Shown here in pieces: positions 11,423-19,460 of a stretch of 44,443 nt of DNA. Under the pieces are notes generated by a model, which saw only the letters and a program-made list of their open reading frames with translations, made no database searches and was not told where the DNA came from. The translations under genes were made by a program, and so were the position numbers. Source of the DNA: a bacterium (GTDB lineage Bacteria; Chloroflexota; Dormibacteria; Aeolococcales; Aeolococcaceae); NCBI GenBank assembly GCA_014874355.1, contig JACWAJ010000013.1, positions 1-44,443 of the forward strand. The letters are read 5' to 3'. Position 1 is the first letter of the stretch, and the number at the start of each line of letters is the position of its first letter.

Positions 11423-12399
11423 CAGCCTTCGGCTCCTTGCTCCAGAATCTGGTTGGCGATCGCGTACGGGTCGATCGACCCCAGGTCGCCCTTCAGCATG
11501 GCAGCCATTGTCTCGCCGTGGAGCACTTTCCTGGCACGCTCGGCGGCGCGCTCCACCACGATGGCCTCCACCTCGGCGCGCAACTGCTCGGCACGGCGGC
11601 GAACGAGTTCGCCAGTGATGGAAAGCATCTCGCGATGGCGATCGATGGCGTCGACGAGTTCGTCGACGTGATCGCCAATCACCGCCTGGGTGAGGATGAC
11701 GGGCGGTTCCCACTCCCCGCGGCTTTGCCGGCCGTGAAGTGAAGTGGCCGAGAAGCGGGCCGAATGCACCATCTCGCGCAGTTCCTTGGCCACCCTGGGC
11801 GCTCCGGGCTGGTCCGCCTTGTTCACGACAAAGACATCCGCAATTTCGAGGATTCCCGCCTTGATGATCTGGACGGCATCGCCGGAGGATGGGGTGGTGA
11901 CCACGATTGTCGTATCGGCAGTCTGCATCACCTCCAACTCCGACTGGCCCACTCCGACGGTTTCCAGCAGGCAACGGTCGCGCCCCGATGCATCGAGAAG
12001 GCGAATCGCATTCCGCGCCGCCGAGGCCAGCCCCCCCAGGTGGCCTCGCGCCGCCATCGAGCGGATGTAGACATCGGCATCGCCGCTGTGCCGCTGCATC
12101 CGGATGCGATCACCAAGAATGGCACCCCCCGAAAACGGCGACGACGGGTCGACCGCGATCACCCCGACTCGGTGGTTTTCCCGGCGCCAGCACTCGATGA
12201 TGAGATCGCAGAGCGTGCTCTTGCCACTACCCGGTGGCCCGGTGATACCTACGACATGGGCACTGCCTGTGTGAGCGAGCACCCGGCGAAGCAGCCCTTC
12301 GGCCATAGGATCCCGCTCTTCCACAAGGCGGATGCCCCGAGCCAGCGCGCGAACGTCGCCCAAGAGCAGACGGCGGGCAAGATCGCTTACGGCGGGCAT
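11422..12399 (-). CDS. meaB: MeaB/ArgK-type G3E GTPase, mutase chaperone
   Basis: GTPase that loads and protects the adenosylcobalamin cofactor of acyl-CoA mutases. Motifs: Walker [10 protein letters not shown], switch region [29 protein letters not shown] and the NKAD guanine-specificity motif. The best start is ATG 12399 (325 residues); a TTG at 12453 would overlap the upstream remnant by 35 bases and add an unconserved stretch. Its stop overlaps the start of the mutase gene, so the chaperone and its client are co-translated. This pairing supports the B12-dependence of the mutase. Confidence 0.95.
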
Positions 12400-12418
12400 G
12401 GCGTTGGTGAGTCTAGGG

Positions 12419-13084
12419 CTATTCGAGCCCGGCCACCCGGATGCGAGCGTCAACCACCACTGCGCGATCCTCGGTCACCATCACCGGATTGCAGTCCAGC
12501 TCGGCGATTTCCGGCAGGTCGGAAGCCGTGTGGTACACGGCGGTATAAATCAGCAGGACCGCATCGACGTCGCCACCCGCGGCCACGGCGGTAACCGCTC
12601 TGGCGAAGGTCTCCTCGTTGGCAGCCGACCCCAGGTCCACCGGGTTCTCGGTGGCCACCGCCCCCAGCTCCCGAAGCTCGGCCTGGACGGATCCGGTAAG
12701 CGTGGGGAGCTGTAGCCCAGCGGTGTCTGCGACATCGGCGGCGAGGATTGCCATCCCCCCGGCGTTGCTGACCACGGCCAGCCGGTTGCCGCGCGGCAGG
12801 GAGAGGTGCGACAGCAGTGTGGTCGTGGCAAAGAGCTCATCCAGCGTCCGAACGCGGATGACGCCGGTTCTCTCGAAGATCGCGTCGACCAGCGCATTGG
12901 GTTCGGCCACGGCGGCGGTGTGCGATCCAGCGGCCCGCTGTCCGGCAGCAGAACTCCCCGACTTCAGCGCCAGCAGTGGCTTGCACAACGAAAATTCGCG
13001 GGCCACGCGTCGAAACGTACCCCACACCCCCGCAGAAGTAACTTGCACGACAGGTTCCGTGGCGTACCATGCCTCAAGAACGCC
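12419..13084 (-). pseudogene. Remnant of an ADP-forming acyl-CoA synthetase / Pat-like protein
   Basis: The frame encodes pieces of the NDP-forming acyl-CoA synthetase family: KSGSSAAGQRAAGSHTAA, then a stretch typical of the second CoA-ligase domain (RLAVVSNAGGMAILAAD, ENPVDLG), then a jump near 12544-12520 from LLIYTA directly into the family's extreme C-terminus (SDLPEIAELDCNPVMV). The CoA-binding N-terminal domain and most of the ATP-grasp domain are missing; intact members exceed 700 residues, while this frame offers at most about 275 and its first part overlaps the control region and start of the divergent LCP gene. There are no internal stops, so a small protein may still be made. It lies 20 bases before meaB. 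I read it as a gene with a 5' loss plus an internal in-frame deletion. Confidence 0.7.
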
Positions 13085-13090
13085 AGCGGA

Positions 13091-13135
13091 GCGTGCACCG
13101 GCGTGCACCGCCCCACTAGGGGGCCACACGCCCCC
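13091..13135 (+). promoter_or_regulatory. Tandem 10-bp repeat and GC hairpin before the LCP gene
   Basis: GCGTGCACCG occurs twice head to tail (13091-13100 and 13101-13110), each copy containing the palindrome GTGCAC. It is followed by a hairpin with arms GGGGGC (13119-13124) and GCCCCC (13130-13135). The pair ends 22 bases before the LCP start at 13158 and sits between divergent transcription units, a usual place for an operator or leader structure. No convincing -35/-10 pair was seen. Function is inferred from position only. Confidence 0.35.
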
Positions 13136-13157
13136 GTCATCAGTACGAGAACCGTTC

Positions 13158-14207
13158 ATGCGAGAGACTTCGAAACCTCGGCGAAAGCGGGCTAGTAATC
13201 CGCCCAAGATGCGCCTTCGCCGGCGCATCGGCCTGGGGCTGCTCATCGTCTTTGGGTTCGTGCTCTCTGGCGGGATCGGGGCCGGCAGCTACTACTTCTC
13301 CACCGCACTCGTGGCCCTCAAGATCACCGGCCAGAAGGTGGGGTCGATCGCAGCGCCATCGCCAAACCCAAATGGAGGGCGGACAGCCACACCCGCGCCG
13401 GCGACCCCGCCACCGGCGCCTGACCAGCCCTTCACCATCCTCCTGCTCGGGTCCGACAATGACGCCAAATTCAGCGGTGGTTCTCTGCTCACGCAGTCGA
13501 TGATCCTGGCGCGAGTCGATCCCGTGAGCCGGAAGGTCACCATGCTCTCGATTCCGCGTGACCTCTACGTACCGCTGTATTCCGGTGGCACCGATAAGAT
13601 TGACAAGGCCTACGCCTACGGCGGCGCCGACTCCGCCATCGCCACGGTCGAGATGGACTTCGGCGTACACATCGACCACTACGCCTGGATCGGGCTCCAG
13701 GGTTTGACCAACCTCATCGACAAAGTCGATGGTGTCGACGTCATCGCCAGCAACCCCGTCCTTGACGACTACTATCCCGCGGATATGTCGGGCTCCAACC
13801 CCTACGACTTCGAGCGGGTTTGCGTACTGCCAGGAGCACAGCACATGACCGGTGCCCAGGCACTCCAGTACGTCCGCTCCCGCCACGGCGACCTCCGTGG
13901 CGACTTCGGCCGGTCGTTCCGCCAGCAGCAGGTCCTCCTGGCGCTGCGCGCCAAGGCCAAGGCGCTTACCTATGCCGACATCCCCGATGTCGCCGCCGCC
14001 ATCCAGAGCGACTTCAAGACCGACGTCGGCATCACCGATGTGGGTTCGCTGATGCCACTGGCCGGTAACATCTCGCTCGACAACGTCACCCAGGTGGTGC
14101 TGCTCCCGCCCTTTACTCGGGGCCAGATGATCGGCGCCCAGGACGTACTCATGCCCAACTGGGACCTGATCCTGCCCGAAGTCCATAAGTACTTCCCCGC
14201 AACATGA
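13158..14207 (+). CDS. LytR-CpsA-Psr (LCP) family glycopolymer transferase
   Basis: LCP enzymes attach undecaprenyl-phosphate-linked glycopolymers to peptidoglycan outside the cell. The 349-residue protein has a basic cytoplasmic tail, one membrane anchor (about 19-45, LGLLIVFGFVLSGGIGAGSYYF), a Pro/Ala/Thr-rich linker, then the LCP domain with ILLLGSDND, SIPRDLYVPL, a DKIDKAYAYGG segment, HIDHYAWIGLQG and the arginine-rich YVRSRHGDLRGDFGRSFRQQ. Start ATG 13158 keeps the charged tail; ATG 13209 is possible. The stop overlaps the ATG of the following gene, so the two are coupled. A second LCP protein is encoded 3.6 kb away on the other strand. Confidence 0.92.
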   Translation: MRETSKPRRKRASNPPKMRLRRRIGLGLLIVFGFVLSGGIGAGSYYFSTALVALKITGQKVGSIAAPSPNPNGGRTATPAPATPPPAPDQPFTILLLGSDNDAKFSGGSLLTQSMILARVDPVSRKVTMLSIPRDLYVPLYSGGTDKIDKAYAYGGADSAIATVEMDFGVHIDHYAWIGLQGLTNLIDKVDGVDVIASNPVLDDYYPADMSGSNPYDFERVCVLPGAQHMTGAQALQYVRSRHGDLRGDFGRSFRQQQVLLALRAKAKALTYADIPDVAAAIQSDFKTDVGITDVGSLMPLAGNISLDNVTQVVLLPPFTRGQMIGAQDVLMPNWDLILPEVHKYFPAT

Positions 14208-15265
14208 TCCGGCGCCTTAACGTACTGCTACTGCTGATGGCCATGGTGGGCTTCGGCATCGGCGTCAATCGCTACATCGCCCAGCAAAAGAGCACGGTCG
14301 TCACACAGAAGGCGTCCAAGCCGACTGAAACGCGAGCGAAATTTGTGCTGCCGGGCACGATATTCGTGGCTCAGCAGGGGCAGATCTACGCGCTCCACGC
14401 AGGCAACTTCACACGACTACCGCTACCCAAACTGGGCGACTGGATGCAACCCTACGTCCTGCCCGACGGATCATTGCTGACCGTGGCGCACCAGCCGTCG
14501 TACTCCGACCTCTACCACATATCCGCCGACGGCAAGGTGCTGGCTCAACTGACTCACAACCACGTCAGCGACAAGACCATACAGCTCAACCACTGGGTCT
14601 ACTGGCCGAGCGCAACCGCTGACGGGCTCACGGTTTTCGCCTCCCACGACCGGCCCAAGCCGGCACTCAACGCCAGCTACGAGATCGATTTCTCGATTTG
14701 GTCGGGACCGCTCGCAGGCAACGTGGTGGCCACGCGCCAGACCACACCCGATCCCTACACAGGTGGGGACATCCAGCCGGCGCCATTGCCTGGCGGAGGG
14801 CTCTTGTACGTCACATACAGCATGTCCGCCGACAGCCACGCCGTCGCGCAGTTGGCATTCCAGGCAACGCCAAGGTCGAACACCGTCGTGCTCACCTCAC
14901 CCGAAGACGGCTGCAGCTCGGCAGCGGTGGCACCGGACGGCTCGACCATTGCCATGGTGTGTACCGCCGATACCCAGACCGCCAAGCTCAAGATCGCTCA
15001 CCTCGTAGGCGGCAAGCTCGACACCCCGACCGTGCTCGTCGATTCGTGCCTCTGCAGTGCCCCCGTCTGGGCGCCTGACGGCAGCGGCCTGCTCTACCTG
15101 GCTCCCAGCGATGCCACCGGCCACTTCCAGATGTGGTGGGTCAAGAATGCAGGGCTGCCAACCGCAGCGCCACCCAAGCAGGTGACCAGAGACGTGGACC
15201 TCGACGCCAATTCCGCGCCCACCTGGTACCTCCCGGCACCGTCGCCGGCACCGGGAGGTTCGTAA
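14204..15265 (+). CDS. Membrane-anchored beta-propeller-like protein (TolB/PD40 type)
   Basis: A 353-residue exported protein: an N-terminal anchor (about 5-25, LNVLLLLMAMVGFGIGV) and an extracytoplasmic domain with repeated blades such as YVLPDGSLLTV, DLYHISADGKVLAQLT, SSAAVAPDGSTIAMV and APVWAPDGSGLLYLAP, the pattern of WD40-like PD40 repeats. Such propellers bind other proteins or glycans; no enzymatic residues are recognised. It overlaps the LCP gene by four bases and so probably works with it at the cell surface. Residues near the C-terminus (LPAPSPAPGGS) are encoded by a strong hairpin. Confidence 0.7.
   Translation: MIRRLNVLLLLMAMVGFGIGVNRYIAQQKSTVVTQKASKPTETRAKFVLPGTIFVAQQGQIYALHAGNFTRLPLPKLGDWMQPYVLPDGSLLTVAHQPSYSDLYHISADGKVLAQLTHNHVSDKTIQLNHWVYWPSATADGLTVFASHDRPKPALNASYEIDFSIWSGPLAGNVVATRQTTPDPYTGGDIQPAPLPGGGLLYVTYSMSADSHAVAQLAFQATPRSNTVVLTSPEDGCSSAAVAPDGSTIAMVCTADTQTAKLKIAHLVGGKLDTPTVLVDSCLCSAPVWAPDGSGLLYLAPSDATGHFQMWWVKNAGLPTAAPPKQVTRDVDLDANSAPTWYLPAPSPAPGGS
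15228..15259. terminator. Strong hairpin at the convergent propeller/pfk junction
   Basis: ACCTCCCGG (15228-15236) pairs perfectly with CCGGGAGGT (15251-15259); two further C-G pairs close the inside above a small internal loop. It lies within the last codons of the propeller gene and just before the pfk stop (15270) of the opposite strand; the two stops are 4 bases apart. It can act on both transcripts. No U-run follows. Confidence 0.5.
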
Positions 15266-15269
15266 GCGC

Positions 15270-16304
15270 TCAGTAGAAGATGTGCGCCAGGTCGTAGAGC
15301 TTGCGAGGCACACGCCTCTGCTCGACGACGACATCGGCGATCTTGGCTACCTCGACGCCCCCGTTACGCACGACGGGCATTTCACCCCAGCGTGCCTGGG
15401 TTACCAGGTCGTACGCTGCGGCACCCACATGCGTCGCCCAAATGCGGTCGTACGCTGAAGGTGAGCCGCCGCGCTGCGTGTGCCCGAGAACGGTCGCTCG
15501 AGTTTCGTAGCCGGTGCGCTCCTCGATGAGGCCGGCAAGTCGCTCGCCCACACCACGCTTGCTCATCTGAACGTGGCCGAAAGCGTCGCGCTTCGAATCG
15601 CGAACATCTTCCAGCTCGACGCCCTTGATCTGGACGCCCTCTGAGGTCACGATGATGCTGAAGTCGCTGCCGCCGGCGCGGCGGTTCTCGAGGTGTTTCA
15701 CGACATCGTCGAGGCTGACGGGGAACTCCGGGATGATGATCAGGTCGGCACCGCCGGCAAGCCCGCCCATGACGGCAACCCAACCGGTATCGCGGCCCAT
15801 GACCTCGACGACCATGACGCGGTGATGCGACGCCGCGGTGGTGTGGAGACGATCGAGAGCCTCCGCCACAATGCTCACGGCCGAATCAAAGCCAATGCAG
15901 TACTCGGTGACCGAGAGGTCGTTGTCCATCGTCTTGGGAACGCCGACGACATGCGCACCGCGCTCGGCCAAACCCGCAGCCACGCTAAGCGTGTCGTCGC
16001 CACCGATGGCGACCAGCGCGTCGATCTCAGCGCGCTTCAGGTTGGCGATGACCTCGGGAATCCCATTCGGGCGCTTGAGCGGGTTGACCCGCGACGAACC
16101 GAGCATCGTGCCACCCAACTGGAGGATGCCCGACAGAGCACGTCTCTCGATGTCAAAGAAGTCTGGCTCATCGCAAAGCCCGGCCCAGCCGTTATGGATG
16201 CCGCGCAACGTGTCGCCCGCCAGAAATGCCTTGCGGCCTACCGCCCTGATGGCCGCGTTCAGTCCCGGTGCGTCACCGCCACCGGTGAGTATGCCAATGC
16301 GCAT
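15270..16304 (-). CDS. pfp: 6-phosphofructokinase, probably pyrophosphate-dependent
   Basis: Phosphorylates fructose 6-phosphate to fructose 1,6-bisphosphate. The 344-residue protein has TGGGDAPGLNAAIR, the catalytic PKTMDND (Asp127, Asp129), the MGRDTGW motif and HTQRGG. Numbering happens to match E. coli PfkA: residue 104 is Asp (GGDDT) and residue 124 is Lys (VPKT). In E. coli both are Gly; Asp104 with Lys124 is the known signature of PPi-dependent enzymes, while some actinobacterial ATP enzymes have Gly104 with Lys124. A GAAGGGAG ribosome-binding site sits 5 bases before the ATG at 16304. It follows the LCP gene by 14 bases and is likely in one transcript with it. Confidence 0.88.
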   Translation of the reverse strand: MRIGILTGGGDAPGLNAAIRAVGRKAFLAGDTLRGIHNGWAGLCDEPDFFDIERRALSGILQLGGTMLGSSRVNPLKRPNGIPEVIANLKRAEIDALVAIGGDDTLSVAAGLAERGAHVVGVPKTMDNDLSVTEYCIGFDSAVSIVAEALDRLHTTAASHHRVMVVEVMGRDTGWVAVMGGLAGGADLIIIPEFPVSLDDVVKHLENRRAGGSDFSIIVTSEGVQIKGVELEDVRDSKRDAFGHVQMSKRGVGERLAGLIEERTGYETRATVLGHTQRGGSPSAYDRIWATHVGAAAYDLVTQARWGEMPVVRNGGVEVAKIADVVVEQRRVPRKLYDLAHIFY

Positions 16305-16318
16305 GCGTGCTCCCTTCG

Positions 16319-17788
16319 CTAGTTGGTTGAGTTTCCGTTGAGATTGTTGAATGCGTGTTCTTCGTCGGCGCCAAGGATGACGGTAACACCGCGCACCTGC
16401 AGAGACGTCGTCACCGTCTGTTTGGGAGGTGATGGCGCCGGCAGCGTGGTCACCTTAACACCAAAGTAGTTTGCCAGCCACTTGGCTGTGGCCGCGTACT
16501 TGCCGCCACTGTTGTCGATCACCTGGGTGGTCGCCGACAGCGCCACGGGACCGCCATCGGTCGTAGTCAGGCCAAGCCCGTTGAAGATGCTCCCCCACCG
16601 TGCCGATGCGCCCAGTTGCATAGCACTGCCGTCCTGAATCGTAACCGGCGCCTTCTCGTTCAGCGCGGCAGGATCGACGAAAACGCCCTTGACGAAGTGC
16701 CACAGCGAGGCCAGCGTGCGGTCATGCGCATAGAGGTAGTAGGCGCCGCAATTGACCGGATAGCCACATTCGTAGAGGAAGTTGGTGTCGGCGAGACTGA
16801 CGTGTTCCACCGTGGCCGGATCAACATTCTTGACGAGTTCGTAGAGTGCCTTCATGTCATCCACTTTGAGGTCGGTGGAGACGTTGTCCCCCAGCGCGCC
16901 GAGCAGATCGGGCAAATGTCCCAGCCCCCCAATGCTCAGCACCTTCTGCTTGAGCGCGGCAACCACCAGCTGCTGTCGGGCGCTGCGGGCAAAGTCCGAC
17001 CCCTCGCCGTTATTGCCATGCCGGGAACGCGAGAATATCAGTGCTCGGGTTCCATCCATGTGCTGAACTCCGGCAGTGAAGCTCGCCACCATGAACCCGC
17101 AGTTGGAGTTATAGCCTCCACATTCGCCGGCCGGGTATTGGTAGTCGGTAAACGTCCGCGACACGTTGACGTCAACGCCTCCCACCGCGTCGACTGCCTG
17201 CTTGAAGGCATCGAAGTCGACACCCACGTAGTGGTCGATGTGTATCCCCAGCAGGCCCCCTACGGTGGGATTGGCCACCGCAGCGCCGGCGCCGGGTTGA
17301 TCTGCCGGGACCGGTCCCTCGTTGTTCATTCCAGCGGCATACGCGAAATTGACGCGCTGGTTTACGACCTGGCCGTTCTTCAGGGATATCGGCACGTACC
17401 AGTCGCGAGGAATGGAGATCTCGGCCACCTCAGGCGGAAGGCCACCACTCCGCGGCTGGAGCGAAACCACCATGATCGAGTCGGTAAGGTACGCCCCGTC
17501 GTGCCCCACACCACCGTAACCGTAGACCGCAATATTGATACGGCTGAGATCCTGGGCCTTGGCCTGGACCGCCGAACCCTTGCCGCCGCCAATCAGTTCA
17601 CCGACAACCTGAAAGGGGTTCTCGTGAGTCAGCTTGGCAAGCGGGGCAATCACCCTAAACGCGTAGGTGCCCCCTACCGCGACAGTCGCCAGTGCCACCA
17701 TCGCCACTATCCGCTTCGTCGTCAGCCAGTTTGGCCGCAGGTTGTAGCGGGAGCGGCGGCGCCGCCGTGGAATTATCGTCGTGACCAT
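16319..17788 (-). CDS. LytR-CpsA-Psr (LCP) protein with C-terminal LytR_C domain
   Basis: Second LCP-family glycopolymer transferase, 489 residues. A basic tail (IIPRRRRRSR) precedes one membrane anchor (about 28-50). The LCP domain (about 85-290) shows INIAVYGYGG, DSIMVVSLQP, SIPRDWYVPI, IHIDHYVGVDFDAF and FSRSRHGNNGEGSDFARSARQQ. Residues from about 385 to 475 look like a LytR_C domain, a small module often found after LCP domains. The four cysteines in the middle (GECGGYNSNCG and ECGYPVNCG) may form exported disulfides. It is divergent from the 477-residue gene at 18013 and precedes pfp. Confidence 0.93.
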   Translation of the reverse strand: MVTTIIPRRRRRSRYNLRPNWLTTKRIVAMVALATVAVGGTYAFRVIAPLAKLTHENPFQVVGELIGGGKGSAVQAKAQDLSRINIAVYGYGGVGHDGAYLTDSIMVVSLQPRSGGLPPEVAEISIPRDWYVPISLKNGQVVNQRVNFAYAAGMNNEGPVPADQPGAGAAVANPTVGGLLGIHIDHYVGVDFDAFKQAVDAVGGVDVNVSRTFTDYQYPAGECGGYNSNCGFMVASFTAGVQHMDGTRALIFSRSRHGNNGEGSDFARSARQQLVVAALKQKVLSIGGLGHLPDLLGALGDNVSTDLKVDDMKALYELVKNVDPATVEHVSLADTNFLYECGYPVNCGAYYLYAHDRTLASLWHFVKGVFVDPAALNEKAPVTIQDGSAMQLGASARWGSIFNGLGLTTTDGGPVALSATTQVIDNSGGKYAATAKWLANYFGVKVTTLPAPSPPKQTVTTSLQVRGVTVILGADEEHAFNNLNGNSTN

Positions 17789-18012
17789 TGAAACGAAGCG
17801 TAGTCCTCGGCCGTACCGACCCTTAAGTCAGAGTGGCAGACCCGTGGCAGAACGCCAGCGGCGCTGTCGTGGTTGACCCTGAGCTTGGACGTAGAGGTGT
17901 GACGTAGAGGTAAACCTTGCGAAGCCGCTTTAGGTTACATCAGGCCGGCGTCAGTGGCACACCCACAGGGGCAAACCCCTTGTCCGCCCCCTGTCCGTGA
18001 TGCTGCTTTAGC
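17789..18012. promoter_or_regulatory. Divergent intergenic region with 11-bp direct repeats
   Basis: Gap of 224 bases between two divergent genes. It holds GACGTAGAGGT twice, at 17888-17898 and 17901-17911, a 13-base period, and a TTGACC at 17873-17878 that resembles a -35 box but lacks a good -10 at the right distance. Direct repeats at about one helical turn are typical of regulator or response-regulator sites; here this is inference from spacing alone. Nothing resembling an RNA gene was seen. Confidence 0.35.
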
Positions 18013-19446
18013 ATGACGAGCATGGTCGGCTACCTTTCTTCCAACTCAGTCCGCCACCTGGCCGGTTTAGCGACTAGCCTGCCAACGATAGCCCGGTTTG
18101 TCGACGAGAACTGGCCAGGAGCGACACGGGGGAGTTCCAAACTCGAATTCGTGGCCGGACATCCAGATGACGGAAAACCATACCGGCTGCAACTCATCGC
18201 ATCCCGGGTGCTCGGCACCGCGGGGGGTAAGCGCGTCACCTGGACCCAGGCTCGCGTTATCGCGAACTTCAAGAATGACGACCCGCCAACGCCAGAGATG
18301 AAAGCCGAGGCCGAGGCCGAGGTCGAACAGGTGGTGAGCGCACTGGAATCGCGGTTGAAGCGGGACGTCCCCGTCGAGTTAGTGCAAGTAACCCGCCAGA
18401 AACCTGAATTACAAGCACCAGTGGTGCGCCTGGCCCACATCGCCGGTCAACACCTCGGCAAGCCCCAACTCTTTGAAGAGTTGCAGCAAAACGGAGCCTG
18501 GAGCGGGACCATCCGCAATGAATCCGGCGTCAAACTCAACATCCAGCTCCAGCTGGTCAATGCGATCGACGAGTCCAGCAAACAGTCAATCCGGATCGAT
18601 TGCGCCATCGACGGCGAGGATCTCGCGAAGATTGGGGAACGCAAAGCCCATGTGATGTGCGAAGCGGAGGCGGCAAAGCTCTTTGGCAGCATCGAGAAAC
18701 AGCTGCACTCCAGAGCCACCCGTGTGAGCACCGCCCACGTCACAGCCAGTCCCCACCAGCTTGAACCCACCTTTTATGACGTACCGGGTGCTCTCGACGG
18801 TCTCATCGGCCTCACCGCAGGACAGCGCTATCTGATCTGGGGACAGGAACACCGCAAGTTCATCGAGTTCCCTGATACCGCTACGCGAGCGGTCATAGAG
18901 GTGTCGCTGGCTCCAGTTGAGGATGGCCGCCTCGAGGCATCGGTCAGCGTCGAGTTGCAGCGCCTAGGCGCTACTCGCGCCAGTTTCCCGCCTGAAGAAC
19001 TGGCCAACTGGCAGAGCCAGGCCGACACCATCGCCGAGGCGCTACGCCAGCGCGCCGCCCAGGAAATGACGGCACCATCGTTTTCCATCCATGCGCCCAA
19101 GGCAGCGGTAAACAACCAGATGCGGCAGCAACTCACAGAGTGCTTTCCCAACGATGCGGTGTCCGCCACGGACACCGGTTTTGACACCCAATACTTCGCC
19201 CTTGCCGAGGGGGTATTTGGCAAACTCGAAGTCGATATCACATCGATTAGCGAATTCGAGACCCGGGTGACCTTTCGTGGAGATCTCACCGGTTACATGT
19301 TGCCCGCCGCGACAGATGAACATACTCAATCACGACGCGCATTCCGCGACACCATCGCCAGGTCGGCAGCGGAAATCCGCAATGAGTTGATCGCCACACT
19401 GTCGCCGGTTCTGCCGCCATCCCGCCCGGACGCCGGTTTGGAGTAG
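18013..19446 (+). CDS. Uncharacterised protein of four similar alpha/beta modules
   Basis: I do not recognise this 477-residue protein. There is no signal peptide or membrane segment, so it is probably cytoplasmic. The same pattern recurs about every 115 residues: a beta-strand pair followed by a long amphipathic helix. Matching strands are YRLQLIASRV (about 57-66), KLNIQLQLVNA (174-184), RAVIEVSLAPV (292-302) and GKLEVDITSIS (403-413); matching helices are about 95-117, 214-235, 327-351 and 440-464. Sequence identity between modules is low. No catalytic motif was found. The start ATG 18013 has no clear ribosome-binding site; ATG 18022 is also possible. It is flanked by a divergent LCP gene and a convergent peptidase gene and is alone on its strand. 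Confidence 0.7.
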   Translation: MTSMVGYLSSNSVRHLAGLATSLPTIARFVDENWPGATRGSSKLEFVAGHPDDGKPYRLQLIASRVLGTAGGKRVTWTQARVIANFKNDDPPTPEMKAEAEAEVEQVVSALESRLKRDVPVELVQVTRQKPELQAPVVRLAHIAGQHLGKPQLFEELQQNGAWSGTIRNESGVKLNIQLQLVNAIDESSKQSIRIDCAIDGEDLAKIGERKAHVMCEAEAAKLFGSIEKQLHSRATRVSTAHVTASPHQLEPTFYDVPGALDGLIGLTAGQRYLIWGQEHRKFIEFPDTATRAVIEVSLAPVEDGRLEASVSVELQRLGATRASFPPEELANWQSQADTIAEALRQRAAQEMTAPSFSIHAPKAAVNNQMRQQLTECFPNDAVSATDTGFDTQYFALAEGVFGKLEVDITSISEFETRVTFRGDLTGYMLPAATDEHTQSRRAFRDTIARSAAEIRNELIATLSPVLPPSRPDAGLE

Positions 19447-19452
19447 CCGGCG
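19431..19452. terminator. Inverted repeat over the stop codon of the four-module gene
   Basis: CGCCGG (19431-19436) and CCGGCG (19447-19452) form a 6-bp GC stem with a 10-base loop that contains the TAG stop of the plus-strand gene. The convergent peptidase gene ends at 19461. The stem is short and lacks a U-run. Confidence 0.3.
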
Positions 19453-19460
19453 AGAAGGTC

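Noticed and set aside
11423-11974. 184-codon upstream extension of the mutase frame
   Set aside because: Arg/Gly-rich antiframe to meaB, absent from mutase family; ATG 11422 is the proper start.
15266-15269. Frameshifted fusion between the propeller gene and pfk
   Set aside because: The genes are on opposite strands and both end normally, 4 bases apart.
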